DNA of 64,000 bases. Source: Streptomyces seoulensis. Lineage in GTDB: Bacteria > Actinomycetota > Actinomycetes > Streptomycetales > Streptomycetaceae. The stretch lies in NCBI RefSeq assembly GCF_022846655.1, contig NZ_AP025667.1, positions 1,835,001 to 1,899,000 of the forward strand, written 5' to 3'. Shown in pieces: positions 17,429 to 30,422 of this stretch; within the stretch, counting starts at the first letter, position 1; the number at the start of each line of letters is the position of its first letter. A program made the position numbers and the translations under genes. Below the pieces are notes generated by a model. It was not told the origin of the DNA and did no database searches. It saw only the letters and a list, made by a program, of their open reading frames with translations.

Positions 17429-19424
17429 TACGCGGCCCTCCTCGACGTCGTTCCCCGTACATCCCTGACCAGCCCGGCGATCGCATCCGCCCGCAGCTCC
17501 TCCAGCGTCACCGCCGTACCGCCCAGCTCCTCGGCCAGCCGCCCCGCGAGTCCCAGCCGCACCGGCCCCGACTCGCAGTCCACGACCACCGAGGCCACCG
17601 ACTCCGCGCCGAACAGCCGCGCCGCACGCCCCGCCAGCGCCACCGGCTCCGGACCACCGGTCGCCCGGCCGTCCGTCACCACCACCAGCAGCGCCCGCCG
17701 GGACGGGTCCCGCAGCCGCTCCACCCGCAGCACGTCGTGCGCCTTCAGCAACCCCGCCGCCAGCGGCGTGCGGCCACCGGTCGGCAGCGACTCCAGCCGG
17801 GCCGCCGCCGCGTCCACCGACGAGGTGGGCGGCAGCGCGACCTCGGCCGCCGAACCCCGGAAGGTCACCAGACCGACCTTGTCCCGCCGCTGGTAGGCGT
17901 CCAGCAGCAGCGACAGCACGGCACCCTTCACCGCACTCATCCGCTGCCGCGCCGCCATCGAGCCGGAGGCGTCCACGACGAACAGCACGAGGTTCCCCTC
18001 ACGCCCCTCCCGCGCCGCCTGCCGCAGATCGTCCCGGCGCAGCACCAGCCCCGGCCCCGACCGGCCCCGCGCCCGCTGATGCGGAGCGGCGGCCCGTACG
18101 GTGGCGGCCAGGTGCAGCTTGGTCAGCGCCCCGCGCGGCCGCAGCGCCCCGGTGGTCCGCCCGCGCTCGGTCCGCGCCCGCGAACGCCGCCCGGCCGCAC
18201 CCGCCCCGACACCGGGCACGGTCAGCGCCTTGGTCCGGAACGGCTCCGCCGCCCGCGCCGGCGCCTGCTCACCCGCACCACCGGCGGACGGCTGCGGCTC
18301 CCCGTCCTCACCGGCCTCGGGCTGCGCACCGGCGTCCCCGCCCTGCGGACCTTCCTCGGGCGACGGCTGCCCGCCCCCACCAGGCCCGTCCGGGCCGGGA
18401 TCGGGGTCGTCATCGTCCCCGGCCGATTCCTCCAGCGTCTGGTCGAGCTTGTCCTCGTCCAGCCCCGGCGCGTCGAACGGATTGCGGCGCCGCCGGTGCG
18501 GCAGCGCCAGCAGCGCGGCCTGCCGCACGTCCTCGGCCAGCACATCGCTGCGCCCGTCCCACGCGGCCAGCGCGGTCGCGGTACGCGCCATCACGATGTC
18601 GGCCCGCATGCCGTCCACCTCGAAGGCCGCACAGGTCGCCGCGATCTGCTTCAACGCCCCGTCGCCCAGCCGCACCTTCGGCAGCAACTCCCGCGCCGCC
18701 ACGACGCGCTGCCGTACGGCGCTCTCCTCGTCCGCCCAGCGCGCCGCGAACCCCGCCGGATCGTCGTCGTACGCCAGCCGGCGCCGGACGACCTCCACCC
18801 GCTGATCGGGCTCCCGCGAGGCGGCCACTTCGACCGTCAGCCCGAACCGGTCGAGCAACTGCGGCCGCAGCTCGCCCTCTTCGGGGTTCATGGTGCCGAC
18901 GAGCAGGAACCGCGCGGCATGCCGTACGGAGACACCCTCGCGCTCGACGTACGAGGCGCCCATCGCTGCCGCGTCCAGCAGCACGTCCACCAAGTGGTCG
19001 TGCAGCAGGTTCACTTCGTCGACGTAGAGGATGCCCCGGTTGGCCGCGGCCAGCAGCCCCGGCTCGAACGCCTTGACCCCCTCCGCGAGCGCCCGCTCGA
19101 TGTCCAGCGCCCCGACGAGCCGGTCCTCGGACGCCCCCACCGGCAGCTCGACCATCCGCGCATCCCGCGCCTCGGCCGACTCCACCGTGTGCGGCCCGTC
19201 CGGGCAGGTCGGATCGGGCGACGCCGGGTCACAGGAGAACCGGCACCCGGCCACCACCTCGACCTCGGGCAGCAGCGCCGCCAGCGCCCGCACGGCGGTG
19301 CTCTTGGCGGTGCCCTTCTCGCCCCGGACGAGGACGCCACCGATGTTCGGCGCGACCGCGTTGAGCAGCAGGGCCAGTTGCAGATCCTGCTGGCCGACCA
19401 CCGCGGTGAACGGGAATCGCGTGC

Positions 19425-19428
<4 letters not shown>
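17428..19428 (-). CDS. ChlI-ChlD-like AAA+/VWA chelatase subunit (putative cobaltochelatase motor)
   Basis: A 666-residue fusion of magnesium-chelatase I-like and D-like subunits. Residues 1 to about 330 are an AAA+ module with Walker A GEKGTAKST (36-44), Walker B ILYVDEVNLL and sensor motif LLVGTMNPEEG. An acidic, Pro/Gly-rich linker follows, then a von Willebrand A domain with MIDAS motif DASGSM (starting at D486) and the later TDGRATG. Streptomyces lacks bacteriochlorophyll, and the gene overlaps cobN by 4 bases, so it very probably replaces CobS and CobT as the ATPase partner of CobN. The GTG start is set by that overlap. Confidence 0.9.
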
Positions 19429-23071
<3,643 letters not shown>

Positions 23072-23075
<4 letters not shown>

Positions 23076-24580
23076 GCGGGCGCTCCCGGTGGAATGAAGG
23101 GCAGTCCTGCGGGCGCGCCCGACTCGATGAGCCGCCAGAGCGCGTCCGTGTCCGCGTGGTGTTCGATCAGGTCGCCGAGCAGGTCGAGCTGCTCCTCGCG
23201 CAGCGCGGCGAAAGAGGTGTCGGGGGCCGGGACGAAGCGGCGCCCGGAGGCGGCGGCGACCTCGCGGAGGAAGGCCCGGCGGAAGGCGTCCGACTCCAGC
23301 GAGCCGTGCCAGTGGGTGCCCCACACCGGGCCGGCCCGGCAGCCGTCCAGGAAGGGGTCCCCGCCCAGCACCTCGGCGACCCCGTGGTGGATCTCGTACC
23401 CCTCGACGGGCTCGCCCAGGGCTTCCCCGACGGGCCGGGCGAGGGTCTTGTCGGCGTGGAACCGCACGCGCACCGGGAGCAGTCCGAGCCCCGGTACCTG
23501 TCCCGCGCGCGACTCGACGTCGTCCTCGATGTGCTCGCCGAGCAGTTGGAAGCCGCCGCAGATCCCGAGCACCGGACGCCCCTCGGCGGCCCGGCGCGCC
23601 AGCGCGTCCGCGAGCCCCCGCTCGCGCAGCCACGCGAGCGCCCGTACGGTCCCGCGGGTGCCCGGCACCACCACGAGGTCGGCGTCGGCCAGCTCCTCGG
23701 GCCGGTCCACGAAGCGGACCACGACACCGGGTTCGGCGGCGAGGGCGTCCACGTCGGTGAAGTTGGACATCAGCGGGACCGCGCACACGGCGACCCGCAG
23801 CACGTCCTCACCGACGGGCGGGGCGACCGTCGACTCCCGGACCGTCCCGCGCAGGGACACCCTGAGGCCGTCCTCCTCGTCGATGCCGAGCCCGTGCCGG
23901 AAGGGCAGCACGCCGTAGGTGTGCCGTCCGGTGAGCCCGCGCAGCATGTCCAGGCCCGGCTCCAGCAGCGAGACGTCGCCCCGGAACTTGTTGACCAGGA
24001 ACCCGGCGATCAGCTCCTGGTCCTCGGGGGACAGCAGGGCGACGGTGCCGAAGAAGGAGGCGAAGACACCACCCCGGTCGATGTCGCCGACGACGAGCAC
24101 GGGCAGCCGCGCGCCCCGCGCCACCCCCATGTTGACGATGTCGGTGCGCCGCAGGTTGATCTCGGCGGGCGAACCCGCACCCTCGCAGATCACCGCGTCA
24201 TACGTGCCCCGCAGCTCGGCCAGACAGTCCAGCACGGTGCCGAGGAGGGCCTGTTGACGTCCGCCGTGATACCCGCGTGCGCTGAGCTCGCCCACCGGCT
24301 TTCCCAGCAGCACCACTTGGCTGCTGCGCTCGCCACCGGGCTTGAGCAGCACGGGGTTCATCAGCGCGGTCGGCTCGGTGCGGCACGCCTGGGCCTGCAT
24401 GGCCTGGGCCCGCCCGATCTCCGCGCCCTCACGGGTCACGAAGGAGTTGAGGGACATGTTCTGGCCCTTGAACGGCGCCACCTTGACGCCCTGCCGGACC
24501 AGCCACCGGCAGATCCCCGCCGTCACCACGCTCTTGCCCGCGTCGGACGTCGTCCCCGCGACCAGAAGGCCACCGTTCAC
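23072..24580 (-). CDS. cobQ: Cobyric acid synthase (CobQ/CbiP)
   Basis: A 502-residue amidotransferase that amidates the b, d, e and g side chains of adenosylcobyrinic a,c-diamide. The N-terminal P-loop variant [14 protein letters not shown] and the KGQNMSLNS motif are followed by a class I glutamine amidotransferase domain whose cysteine lies in [12 protein letters not shown], with the catalytic histidine in GTHWHGSLE. The GTG start overlaps the cobD stop by 4 bases. Confidence 0.95.
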
Positions 24581-25518
24581 CGGCCCCGCCCCTTCCCGAT
24601 GAGGCGCCCGGCGACGGTGACGCCGAGCGCGAGCAGCCCGACCCGGCGGGAGAGCCGTGCCGCACGCTCGATGTCGGCGACCTGGACAGGCCGCCCGGTG
24701 CCGTTGAGGACGGGCCGGTGTTCGACCCGGCCGCCGTAGGAGAGGGTGCCGCCCAGCCGTACGCCGAGCGCGCCCGCGAAGGAGGCCTCCACGGGGCCCG
24801 CGTTGGGGCTCGGATGCCGGTGCGCGTCCGCCCGCCAGGCCCGCAGGGCACCGCGCGGGTCGTCCCCGGCGAGCACGGCGAGCACGGCGGTCAGCCGGGC
24901 GCCCGGCCAGCCCGCGACGTCGTCGAGGCGGGCGGCGGCCCAGCCGAAGCGGCGCAGCCGGGGCGACCTGTGCCCCACCATCGCGTCCAGCGTGTTCACG
25001 GCCCGGAAGCCCAGCAGCCCCGGCACCCCGGCCACCGCGCCCCATACCAGGGCGCCCACCACGGCGTCGGAGGTGTTCTCCGCGACCGACTCCACCACGG
25101 CACGCGCGATCGCGTCGGCGTCCAGCGACTGCGGGTCCCGGCCGCACAGGTGCGGCAGCCGGGCCCGCGCGGCCGTCAGGTCGCCGCGCTCCAGGGCATG
25201 CCCGACGGCCCGCGCCTCGCGGGCCAGGGAGGTGCCGCCGACGACGGCCCAGGTGGCCGCCGCGGTCAGCGCGGCGGAAGCGGTGAAGGAGGGGCGTACG
25301 GCGCGTGCGGCCACCGCTCCGAGCGCGGTGACGCCTCCGGCGCACAGCAAGGTGTGCAGCGCGCCCCAGCCGCGGTGGTCGTGCCACAGCGCGCGTTCCG
25401 CACGCCCGGCGGCCCGCCCGAAGGCGGCGACGGGATGCATGCGGCGGGGGTCGCCCAGGAGGAGGTCACCGAGGAGTCCGGCGGCGGCACCGTACGCGTA
25501 CGAGCGATCGGCGCCCAT
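24577..25518 (-). CDS. cobD: Adenosylcobinamide-phosphate synthase (CobD/CbiB)
   Basis: A 313-residue integral membrane protein of the CbiB/CobD family, which joins aminopropanol or its phosphate to adenosylcobyric acid. Family motifs include [15 protein letters not shown] near the N-terminus, [12 protein letters not shown] in the central loop and the segment [14 protein letters not shown]. It is the first gene behind the cobalamin riboswitch and translation-coupled to cobQ. Together with cobC it makes the linker arm of the nucleotide loop. Confidence 0.93.
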   Translation of the reverse strand: MGADRSYAYGAAAGLLGDLLLGDPRRMHPVAAFGRAAGRAERALWHDHRGWGALHTLLCAGGVTALGAVAARAVRPSFTASAALTAAATWAVVGGTSLAREARAVGHALERGDLTAARARLPHLCGRDPQSLDADAIARAVVESVAENTSDAVVGALVWGAVAGVPGLLGFRAVNTLDAMVGHRSPRLRRFGWAAARLDDVAGWPGARLTAVLAVLAGDDPRGALRAWRADAHRHPSPNAGPVEASFAGALGVRLGGTLSYGGRVEHRPVLNGTGRPVQVADIERAARLSRRVGLLALGVTVAGRLIGKGRGR

Positions 25519-25589
25519 CGGCTCAGCCGGCCGTGGACGCGCAGACGTTCCTGGTTCGGGCTCTGGATCGGCGGCCGGGCATCACGGTA

Positions 25590-25790
25590 GTCCTCACTCA
25601 GGGTGTCCACGCCCTGGTTCGACGAGACCGGCGGCGAGAGTTCCTGGCTTCCGGGGACTGCTCCCCGGTGACAGTGGCGGGACCGCGCCGGATTCGCACC
25701 GGCTTCCTCTGCTGCCGCCGTACATGGCCCGCGAAGTCCACCACGTGCCCGGAAGGGCCGTCAACCTGCCCGTGACCTGCGGGAGAAGAG
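25590..25790 (-). ncRNA. Cobalamin (adenosylcobalamin) riboswitch
   Basis: On the minus strand upstream of cobD lies the hallmark core GGTGCGAATCCGGCGCGG followed by TCCCGCCACTGT (complement of 25671-25700). Next come a GC hairpin (ACCGGGGA...TCCCCGG) and the B12-box-like AAGCCAGGAACTC (complement of about 25638-25650). This is the standard cobalamin riboswitch order. A small CAGGG...CCCTG hairpin follows before the cobD start, about 80 bases further on, and could be part of the switch. Outer limits are approximate. Binding of the cofactor should repress the seven-gene cobD-cobI operon. Confidence 0.9.
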
Positions 25791-25830
25791 TGTGTGGAGC
25801 CCCACACCGGCGTCTGCGGGGACAGCGGAA

Positions 25831-25862
25831 GGCCCCCGCGCGGCGTGTGCCGTGCGGGGGCC
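25831..25862 (-). terminator. Hairpin terminator downstream of the small membrane protein gene
   Basis: A 14-bp stem (GGCCCCCGCACGGC on the minus strand, with one G-U pair) and a 4-base loop lie 12 bases beyond the stop codon of the 25875-26096 gene. It should separate the phosphate-transport operon from the riboswitch-led cob operon. There is no U-tract, as is usual in Streptomyces. Confidence 0.7.
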
Positions 25863-25874
25863 CTCCGGTGAGCG

Positions 25875-26096
25875 CTAGGCGACGATCAGATAGAAGCCGT
25901 AGCCCACCGCCGCCGCGCAGGCGGCGAAGCAGGCGTACGCGCCGGTGACCGCGAGAGCGGCCGAGCCGCCGGCGGCCGCGGCACGCTCGCGGCGGGCCAG
26001 GCCGCCGATGCCGAGGGTGAACAGGCCCACCAGGGCCACCGTGACCACGAGGCTGACGCCGAAGACGGAGCCGAGGGCCGCCCAGTCGATCTTCAT
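25875..26096 (-). CDS. Small two-helix membrane protein downstream of the Pit transporter
   Basis: A 73-residue protein with two predicted transmembrane helices (about residues 12-33 and 48-71) joined by a basic RRER loop. It lies 27 bases after the Pit transporter stop in the same direction and is presumably co-transcribed, so an accessory role in phosphate transport is possible. No family motif is recognisable. Confidence 0.8.
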   Translation of the reverse strand: MKIDWAALGSVFGVSLVVTVALVGLFTLGIGGLARRERAAAAGGSAALAVTGAYACFAACAAAVGYGFYLIVA

Positions 26097-26123
26097 GGGG
26101 ATGTTCCTCCAGTTGCCGGGTGG

Positions 26124-27380
26124 TCAGACCGCGGCGGGCGGGGCGGTGGTGGCGTGGGTGGGCGTGTGCTCGGTGGAGGCGGCCGGGATGGTGGCCGTCA
26201 GGTCGTCCGTGACGGTGCCCGCCGGGGGCGGCGTCACCATGGCCATCGCGGTGGTCACCACGCCGGCCGGCTCGACGTATTCCTCGGTCGTGACGTTGGT
26301 GTGGTCGATGACCTGGCGGCGGGAGATCTTCCAGATGGCGAAGCTGCAGCCGATCAGGAAGGCGGCGACGAGCGCCGTGCCCCAGTCGCCCAGGCCGGTC
26401 ACGGCCTCGGCGCCCGCGCCGACCAGCGCGGCGGCCGGCAGGGTGAGCGCCCAGGCGACGAACATCCGGGTCGCGGTGGACCAGCGGACCACACCGCCCT
26501 TGCGGCCGAGGCCCGCGCCCATCACCGAGCCGGAGACGACGTGGGTGGTGGAGAGGGAGAAGCCGAGGTGCGAGGAGGCCAGGATCGCGGTCGCGGCACT
26601 GGTCTGCGCGGCGAAGCCCTGACGGGGCTCCAGGTCGGTCAGGCCCTTGCCCATGGTGCGGATGATGCGCCAGCCGCCGATGTAGGTGCCGAGCGCGATG
26701 GCCAGGCCGGCGGAGAGGATCACCCAGGTGGGAGGGTTGGAGCCGGGGGCCAGCGCACCGCCCGCGATCAGCGCGAGGGTGATGATGCCCATCGTCTTCT
26801 GCGCGTCGTTGGTGCCGTGCGCCAGGGAGACCAGACCGGCCGAGGCGATCTGGCCCGCGCGGTAGCCCTTGCGGGTGGCGTCGCTGTCGTCGTCGCGGCC
26901 GATGCGGTAGGAGAGGCGGGTGGCGAGCATCGTGGCGAGGCCCGCCACGAGCGGCGCGGCGACCGCGGGGAGCAGCACCTTGGTGACCAGCACGTCACCG
27001 TGGACGGCGCCGAAGCCCGCCGAGGCGACGGTGGCACCGACGAGGCCGCCCATCAGGGCGTGCGAGGAGCTGGAGGGCAGGCCCACCAGCCAGGTCAGCA
27101 GGTTCCAGAGGATCGCGCCGGTCAGGGCGGCGAAGATGACCTCGGGACGGATGCCGGTCTCGTCGACGAGACCCTTGGAGATCGTGTTGGCGACCTCCAC
27201 CGAGAGAAAAGCGCCCACCAGGTTGAGTGCGGCGGACATGGCCACCGCGACCTTGGGCTTGAGTGCACCGGTCGAGATGGTCGTGGCCATCGCGTTGGCA
27301 GTGTCGTGGAAACCGTTCGTGAAATCGAACGCGAGTGCGGTTACCACCACAATCGCGAGGATCAGCGACAAGCTTTCCAT
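26124..27380 (-). CDS. pitH2: Low-affinity inorganic phosphate transporter, Pit family
   Basis: A 418-residue member of the PiT family (about ten membrane helices), which imports metal-phosphate with protons. The duplicated family signature is visible: FDFTNGFHDTANAMA near the N-terminus and AHGTNDAQKTMG in the second half, along with GLPSSSSHALMGG and STTHVVSG. The position next to the cob cluster and a small membrane protein matches the gene called pitH2 in S. coelicolor, from memory. A PhoP-like direct repeat lies about 50 bases upstream, which fits regulation by phosphate supply. Confidence 0.92.
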   Translation of the reverse strand: MESLSLILAIVVVTALAFDFTNGFHDTANAMATTISTGALKPKVAVAMSAALNLVGAFLSVEVANTISKGLVDETGIRPEVIFAALTGAILWNLLTWLVGLPSSSSHALMGGLVGATVASAGFGAVHGDVLVTKVLLPAVAAPLVAGLATMLATRLSYRIGRDDDSDATRKGYRAGQIASAGLVSLAHGTNDAQKTMGIITLALIAGGALAPGSNPPTWVILSAGLAIALGTYIGGWRIIRTMGKGLTDLEPRQGFAAQTSAATAILASSHLGFSLSTTHVVSGSVMGAGLGRKGGVVRWSTATRMFVAWALTLPAAALVGAGAEAVTGLGDWGTALVAAFLIGCSFAIWKISRRQVIDHTNVTTEEYVEPAGVVTTAMAMVTPPPAGTVTDDLTATIPAASTEHTPTHATTAPPAAV

Positions 27381-27408
27381 TTACCCAGGCAATCGTTCGA
27401 AGTCGTTG

Positions 27409-27449
27409 GCGGGATGAACGTAGGCAACCTGGGTGAACGGAAGGTGAAC
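27409..27449 (-). promoter_or_regulatory. Candidate PHO box (PhoP-binding direct repeats) upstream of pitH2
   Basis: On the minus strand two adjacent 11-base units, GTTCACCTTCC (27449-27439) and GTTCACCCAGG (27438-27428), form the direct repeat typical of Streptomyces PhoP sites (GTTCACC in each unit). A further GTTCATCCCGC (27419-27409) lies slightly out of register. The repeat ends about 48 bases before the transporter start codon, a usual place for activation. Confidence 0.75.
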
Positions 27450-27521
27450 TGGGCCGGGCGCCACGGTGTCGGAAGCGGCGGCCCGGATTCCAGGGTCGCC
27501 AGGCCCGTCTCCAGGGCCCGT

Positions 27522-28277
27522 TCAGCGCCCGCGGGCGAAGGCCCGCAGCCGCGCGGAGGAGCCGTCGAAGAGATCCTGGTCACCCGGCAGCCGGCCCTTG
27601 GTGTCGTACTGCCAGAAGGTCCAGTACCGCCAGCCGCCGGGCAGTCTGCCGGGGTCGGCGGAACCGTGGCTGGCGATCCACAGGGCGTGGTCGGCGGAGA
27701 AGGCGCGGCTGTTGCCGGTGCAGGCGGTCCACCAGTTGGTGGTGGTGTAGATGACCGGGCGGCGGCCGGTCTCCCGGCGGACCTCGTCGCTGAAGGACCT
27801 GACCCAGCGGACCATCCGCTTGCGGCTCAGCCCGTAGCACTTGTGGTGCTTGTCGTACGGGTTGTACTCGATGTCGAGCGCGGGCGGCAGCGTCCTGCCG
27901 TCCGCCCGCCAGTCGCCGCCGTGCCGGACGAAGTACGCGGCCTGTGCGGCGCCGGAGGAGCGGTCGGGGAGGGCGAAGTGGTAGGCGCCGCGGATCAGTC
28001 CGGCCCGGCGCGCGCCGTCGTACTGGCCGGTGAAGTAGGGGTTGCGGTAGGTCGTGGACTCGGTCGCCTTGACGTACGCGAACCGGGCGCCCTCGGCGCG
28101 GGCCGAGGGCCAGTCGACGCGCTTCTGGTGGGAGGACACGTCGTGCCCCCTGGGCAGGCCCGGACGCGGTCCGGACGCCTCGGTGGGCGGGGCGTGGGCG
28201 CCGGTGAGGGCGAGTGCCGAGAGGGCCGCCGCGAGGACGCCCGCGCGGCGACGGGTTGATGAGCGGTCACGGGCCAT
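27522..28277 (-). CDS. Secreted GH25 muramidase (lysozyme)
   Basis: A 251-residue secreted protein. A Sec/Tat-like signal peptide (basic RSSTRRR start, hydrophobic core, cleavage near residue 35) precedes a glycoside hydrolase family 25 domain that fills the rest. The catalytic DxE pair is D135/E137 (LDIEYNP). D46 in GHDVSSHQ begins strand 1, and the conserved GAYHF and WQYDTKG segments are present. It should cleave the MurNAc-GlcNAc bond of peptidoglycan. There is no separate wall-binding domain. It stands between the PHO box and a divergent aldolase gene. Confidence 0.9.
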   Translation of the reverse strand: MARDRSSTRRRAGVLAAALSALALTGAHAPPTEASGPRPGLPRGHDVSSHQKRVDWPSARAEGARFAYVKATESTTYRNPYFTGQYDGARRAGLIRGAYHFALPDRSSGAAQAAYFVRHGGDWRADGRTLPPALDIEYNPYDKHHKCYGLSRKRMVRWVRSFSDEVRRETGRRPVIYTTTNWWTACTGNSRAFSADHALWIASHGSADPGRLPGGWRYWTFWQYDTKGRLPGDQDLFDGSSARLRAFARGR

Positions 28278-28454
28278 GCGGTCCCCCGAGTGGCGGTGAA
28301 ACGGCGTCCAGCAAGCAAGAGGGATCAGTCAATGACGGGGGATCGCGAGAAGTGTGACTATTTGCTGCGTTTCCCGCTGGTTTCGCTCGTTCGGAGTCGC
28401 GGGGGTGACCTGGAAGCCGACTCGCGCCCGGCCGCCGGCTGGCAGGATCGCCGC

Positions 28455-29123
28455 ATGGCGGAACAGCGGCGGGACGCGGACGGCGACGAGGCGCGGGCCT
28501 GGGCGGAACTGGTGGCCACGGCCCGGCGGACCGTCGCCGACGGGCTGGTCGTCGGCACCTCCGGCAACGTCTCGGCGCGCGTGGGCGACACGGTCCTGGT
28601 CACCCCCTCGGGCGTGCCCTACGACCGGCTCACCCCCGACGACGTCACCGCCGTCGACCTCTCCGGCCGCCAGGTGCTGGGCACGCTGGTGCCGACCAGC
28701 GAACTGCCCATGCACCTCGCGGTGTACCGCACCACCGATGCCCGCGCGGTCGTGCACACCCACGCCGTGCACGCCACGGCCGTCTCCACCCTCGTCACCG
28801 AGCTGCCCCCCGTCCACTACATGACCTGCGCGCTCGGCGGCCCCGTACGAGTGGCCCCCTACGCCGCCTACGGCACCCCCGAGCTGGCCGCGCACATGCT
28901 CCGCGCCCTGGAGGACCGCTCCGGCTGCCTCCTGCGCAACCACGGCACGATCACCTACGGCGACACCCTGACCGCCGCCTACGACCGCACCGCCCAGCTC
29001 GAGTGGATGTGCCGCCTGTGGCTCACGGCCTCCTCCGTGCCGGGCCTGACCCCGGCCCTGCTGAGCGAGGCGGAGCTGGCCGAGGCGGGGGAGCGGCTGC
29101 GGGGGTACGGGCAGCGGGGCTGA
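28455..29123 (+). CDS. Class II aldolase (L-fuculose-phosphate aldolase-like)
   Basis: A 222-residue zinc-dependent class II aldolase of the FucA/AraD fold. Zinc ligands H101 and H103 (HTHAVH) and H163 (RNHGT), plus the catalytic glutamate E83 (TSELPMH), are all present. The GTSGNVSAR phosphate-binding loop is at residues 34-42. It cleaves a phosphorylated sugar to DHAP and an aldehyde, or is a related methylthioribulose-phosphate dehydratase-type enzyme; which one is not clear. ATG 28455 is chosen because the family domain begins there; the longer frame upstream has no homology signal. Confidence 0.87.
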   Translation: MAEQRRDADGDEARAWAELVATARRTVADGLVVGTSGNVSARVGDTVLVTPSGVPYDRLTPDDVTAVDLSGRQVLGTLVPTSELPMHLAVYRTTDARAVVHTHAVHATAVSTLVTELPPVHYMTCALGGPVRVAPYAAYGTPELAAHMLRALEDRSGCLLRNHGTITYGDTLTAAYDRTAQLEWMCRLWLTASSVPGLTPALLSEAELAEAGERLRGYGQRG

Positions 29124-29178
29124 GCCCGGCGGGGGCGCTCCGCTGGCCGGTACCGCCCGGCCCCCCGACACTGGAGCC

Positions 29179-30300
29179 GTGCGCAAAGTCCACGTAGTCG
29201 CCGCCGCGATCGGTGCCGTGCTGGCCGCCGGTGCCGCGTCCGTGGCCGTCGGCAGGCTGGCCAGCGGTGCCGCGCTGAAGCTGCCGCCCGGCCGCCCGCT
29301 GCCCACCGAACCCCGGCTCACCGTGCACGCCGTGGAGGGCGGCCGGATCACCCTCACCCGCGACCTCGCCTCCCGCCGCCCCGGCGTCTACGGCCTCGCG
29401 GGCAACGGCTCCCACGCCGTGGTCGGACCGGTCCTGGAGGGCGCCGAGCAGAGCGCCGACACCGTCGTACGCGCCCTCGAACGCGTCACCCACGGAACCT
29501 TCGCCCCCGGCGACTCCGCCTGGCTCACCCCCAACGCGTACGTGGGGGACCCCGGCTCCGCCCTCGGTCTTGAGCACGCCGACATCGACGTGCCCGGCGA
29601 ACTCGGCGCGCTGCCCGCGTGGTTCGTGCCCGGACAGCGGGACACCTGGGTCATCGCCGTGCACGGTCTGGGCGCCACCCGCGAGCAGACCCTCAACGTC
29701 ATGGGGATACTGCACGCGCTCGGGCTGCCCGTGCTCGCCCTCGCCTACCGCGGCGACCTCGGCGCCCCCCGCTCCCCGGACGGCCTCAGCCACCTCGGCG
29801 AGACCGAGTGGCGGGACGTGGAAGCCGCGATCCGCTACGCCGTCCGCTACGGCGCCCACCGGGTCGTCCTCCTCGGCTGGTCCACCGGCGCCACCATGGC
29901 CCTGCGCGCCGCCGAACGCTCCTCCGTACGGGACCGTGTCGCCGGGCTGATCCTCGACTCGCCCGTCCTCGGCTGGGAGTCCACCCTGCGCGCCCTGGCC
30001 CACGCCCGCCACGTCCCCGGCCCGCTGCTGCCCCTCGCGGTACGCGCAGCCCAGGGCCGCGCCGGCATGCGCACCGCCCGCCAGGCCGTCGGCGTGGAAC
30101 CCCTCGAGGTCCCCACCCTGATCATCCACGGCCCCGACGACGAGATCGCCCCCTGGTCGGACTCCCGCCGCCTGGCCGCCCGCCAGCCCGGCCTCGTCTC
30201 CCTCCACCCCGTCCCCAGGGCTCCCCACGCCGCCATGTGGAACGCGAGCCCCACGGCCTACGAAGACCTCCTCCGCCGATTCCTGACCCCCCTGCTGTAG
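29179..30300 (+). CDS. Alpha/beta hydrolase with an N-terminal membrane anchor
   Basis: A 373-residue protein. One hydrophobic segment (about 6-30) looks like an uncleaved anchor or signal. The alpha/beta hydrolase domain carries the nucleophile elbow GWSTG with S235, D320 in HGPDDE and H350 in PHAAMW. The oxyanion region HGLGATREQTLN is also recognisable. It should be an exported or membrane-tethered esterase or peptidase-like enzyme. GTG start 55 bases after the aldolase gene, so the two may be co-transcribed. Confidence 0.85.
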   Translation: MRKVHVVAAAIGAVLAAGAASVAVGRLASGAALKLPPGRPLPTEPRLTVHAVEGGRITLTRDLASRRPGVYGLAGNGSHAVVGPVLEGAEQSADTVVRALERVTHGTFAPGDSAWLTPNAYVGDPGSALGLEHADIDVPGELGALPAWFVPGQRDTWVIAVHGLGATREQTLNVMGILHALGLPVLALAYRGDLGAPRSPDGLSHLGETEWRDVEAAIRYAVRYGAHRVVLLGWSTGATMALRAAERSSVRDRVAGLILDSPVLGWESTLRALAHARHVPGPLLPLAVRAAQGRAGMRTARQAVGVEPLEVPTLIIHGPDDEIAPWSDSRRLAARQPGLVSLHPVPRAPHAAMWNASPTAYEDLLRRFLTPLL

Positions 30301-30422
30301 GGCCGGAGATGGCTTGATCCGGTCCCCCCGGCCGTGCCACGGGACTGCTGCCTTGGCCCTCTGTGTCGCCCGCTGTGACATCCCGTTTGGGTTTTCGGAC
30401 CGTCAACCGGAAGACTGCACCC

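Noticed and set aside
25679..25793. Short plus-strand open frames in the gap before cobD
   Set aside because: They fall within the riboswitch and have no ribosome site or coding signal.
28290..28454. Upstream extension of the class II aldolase
   Set aside because: The added residues have no family similarity, and ATG 28455 starts the domain.
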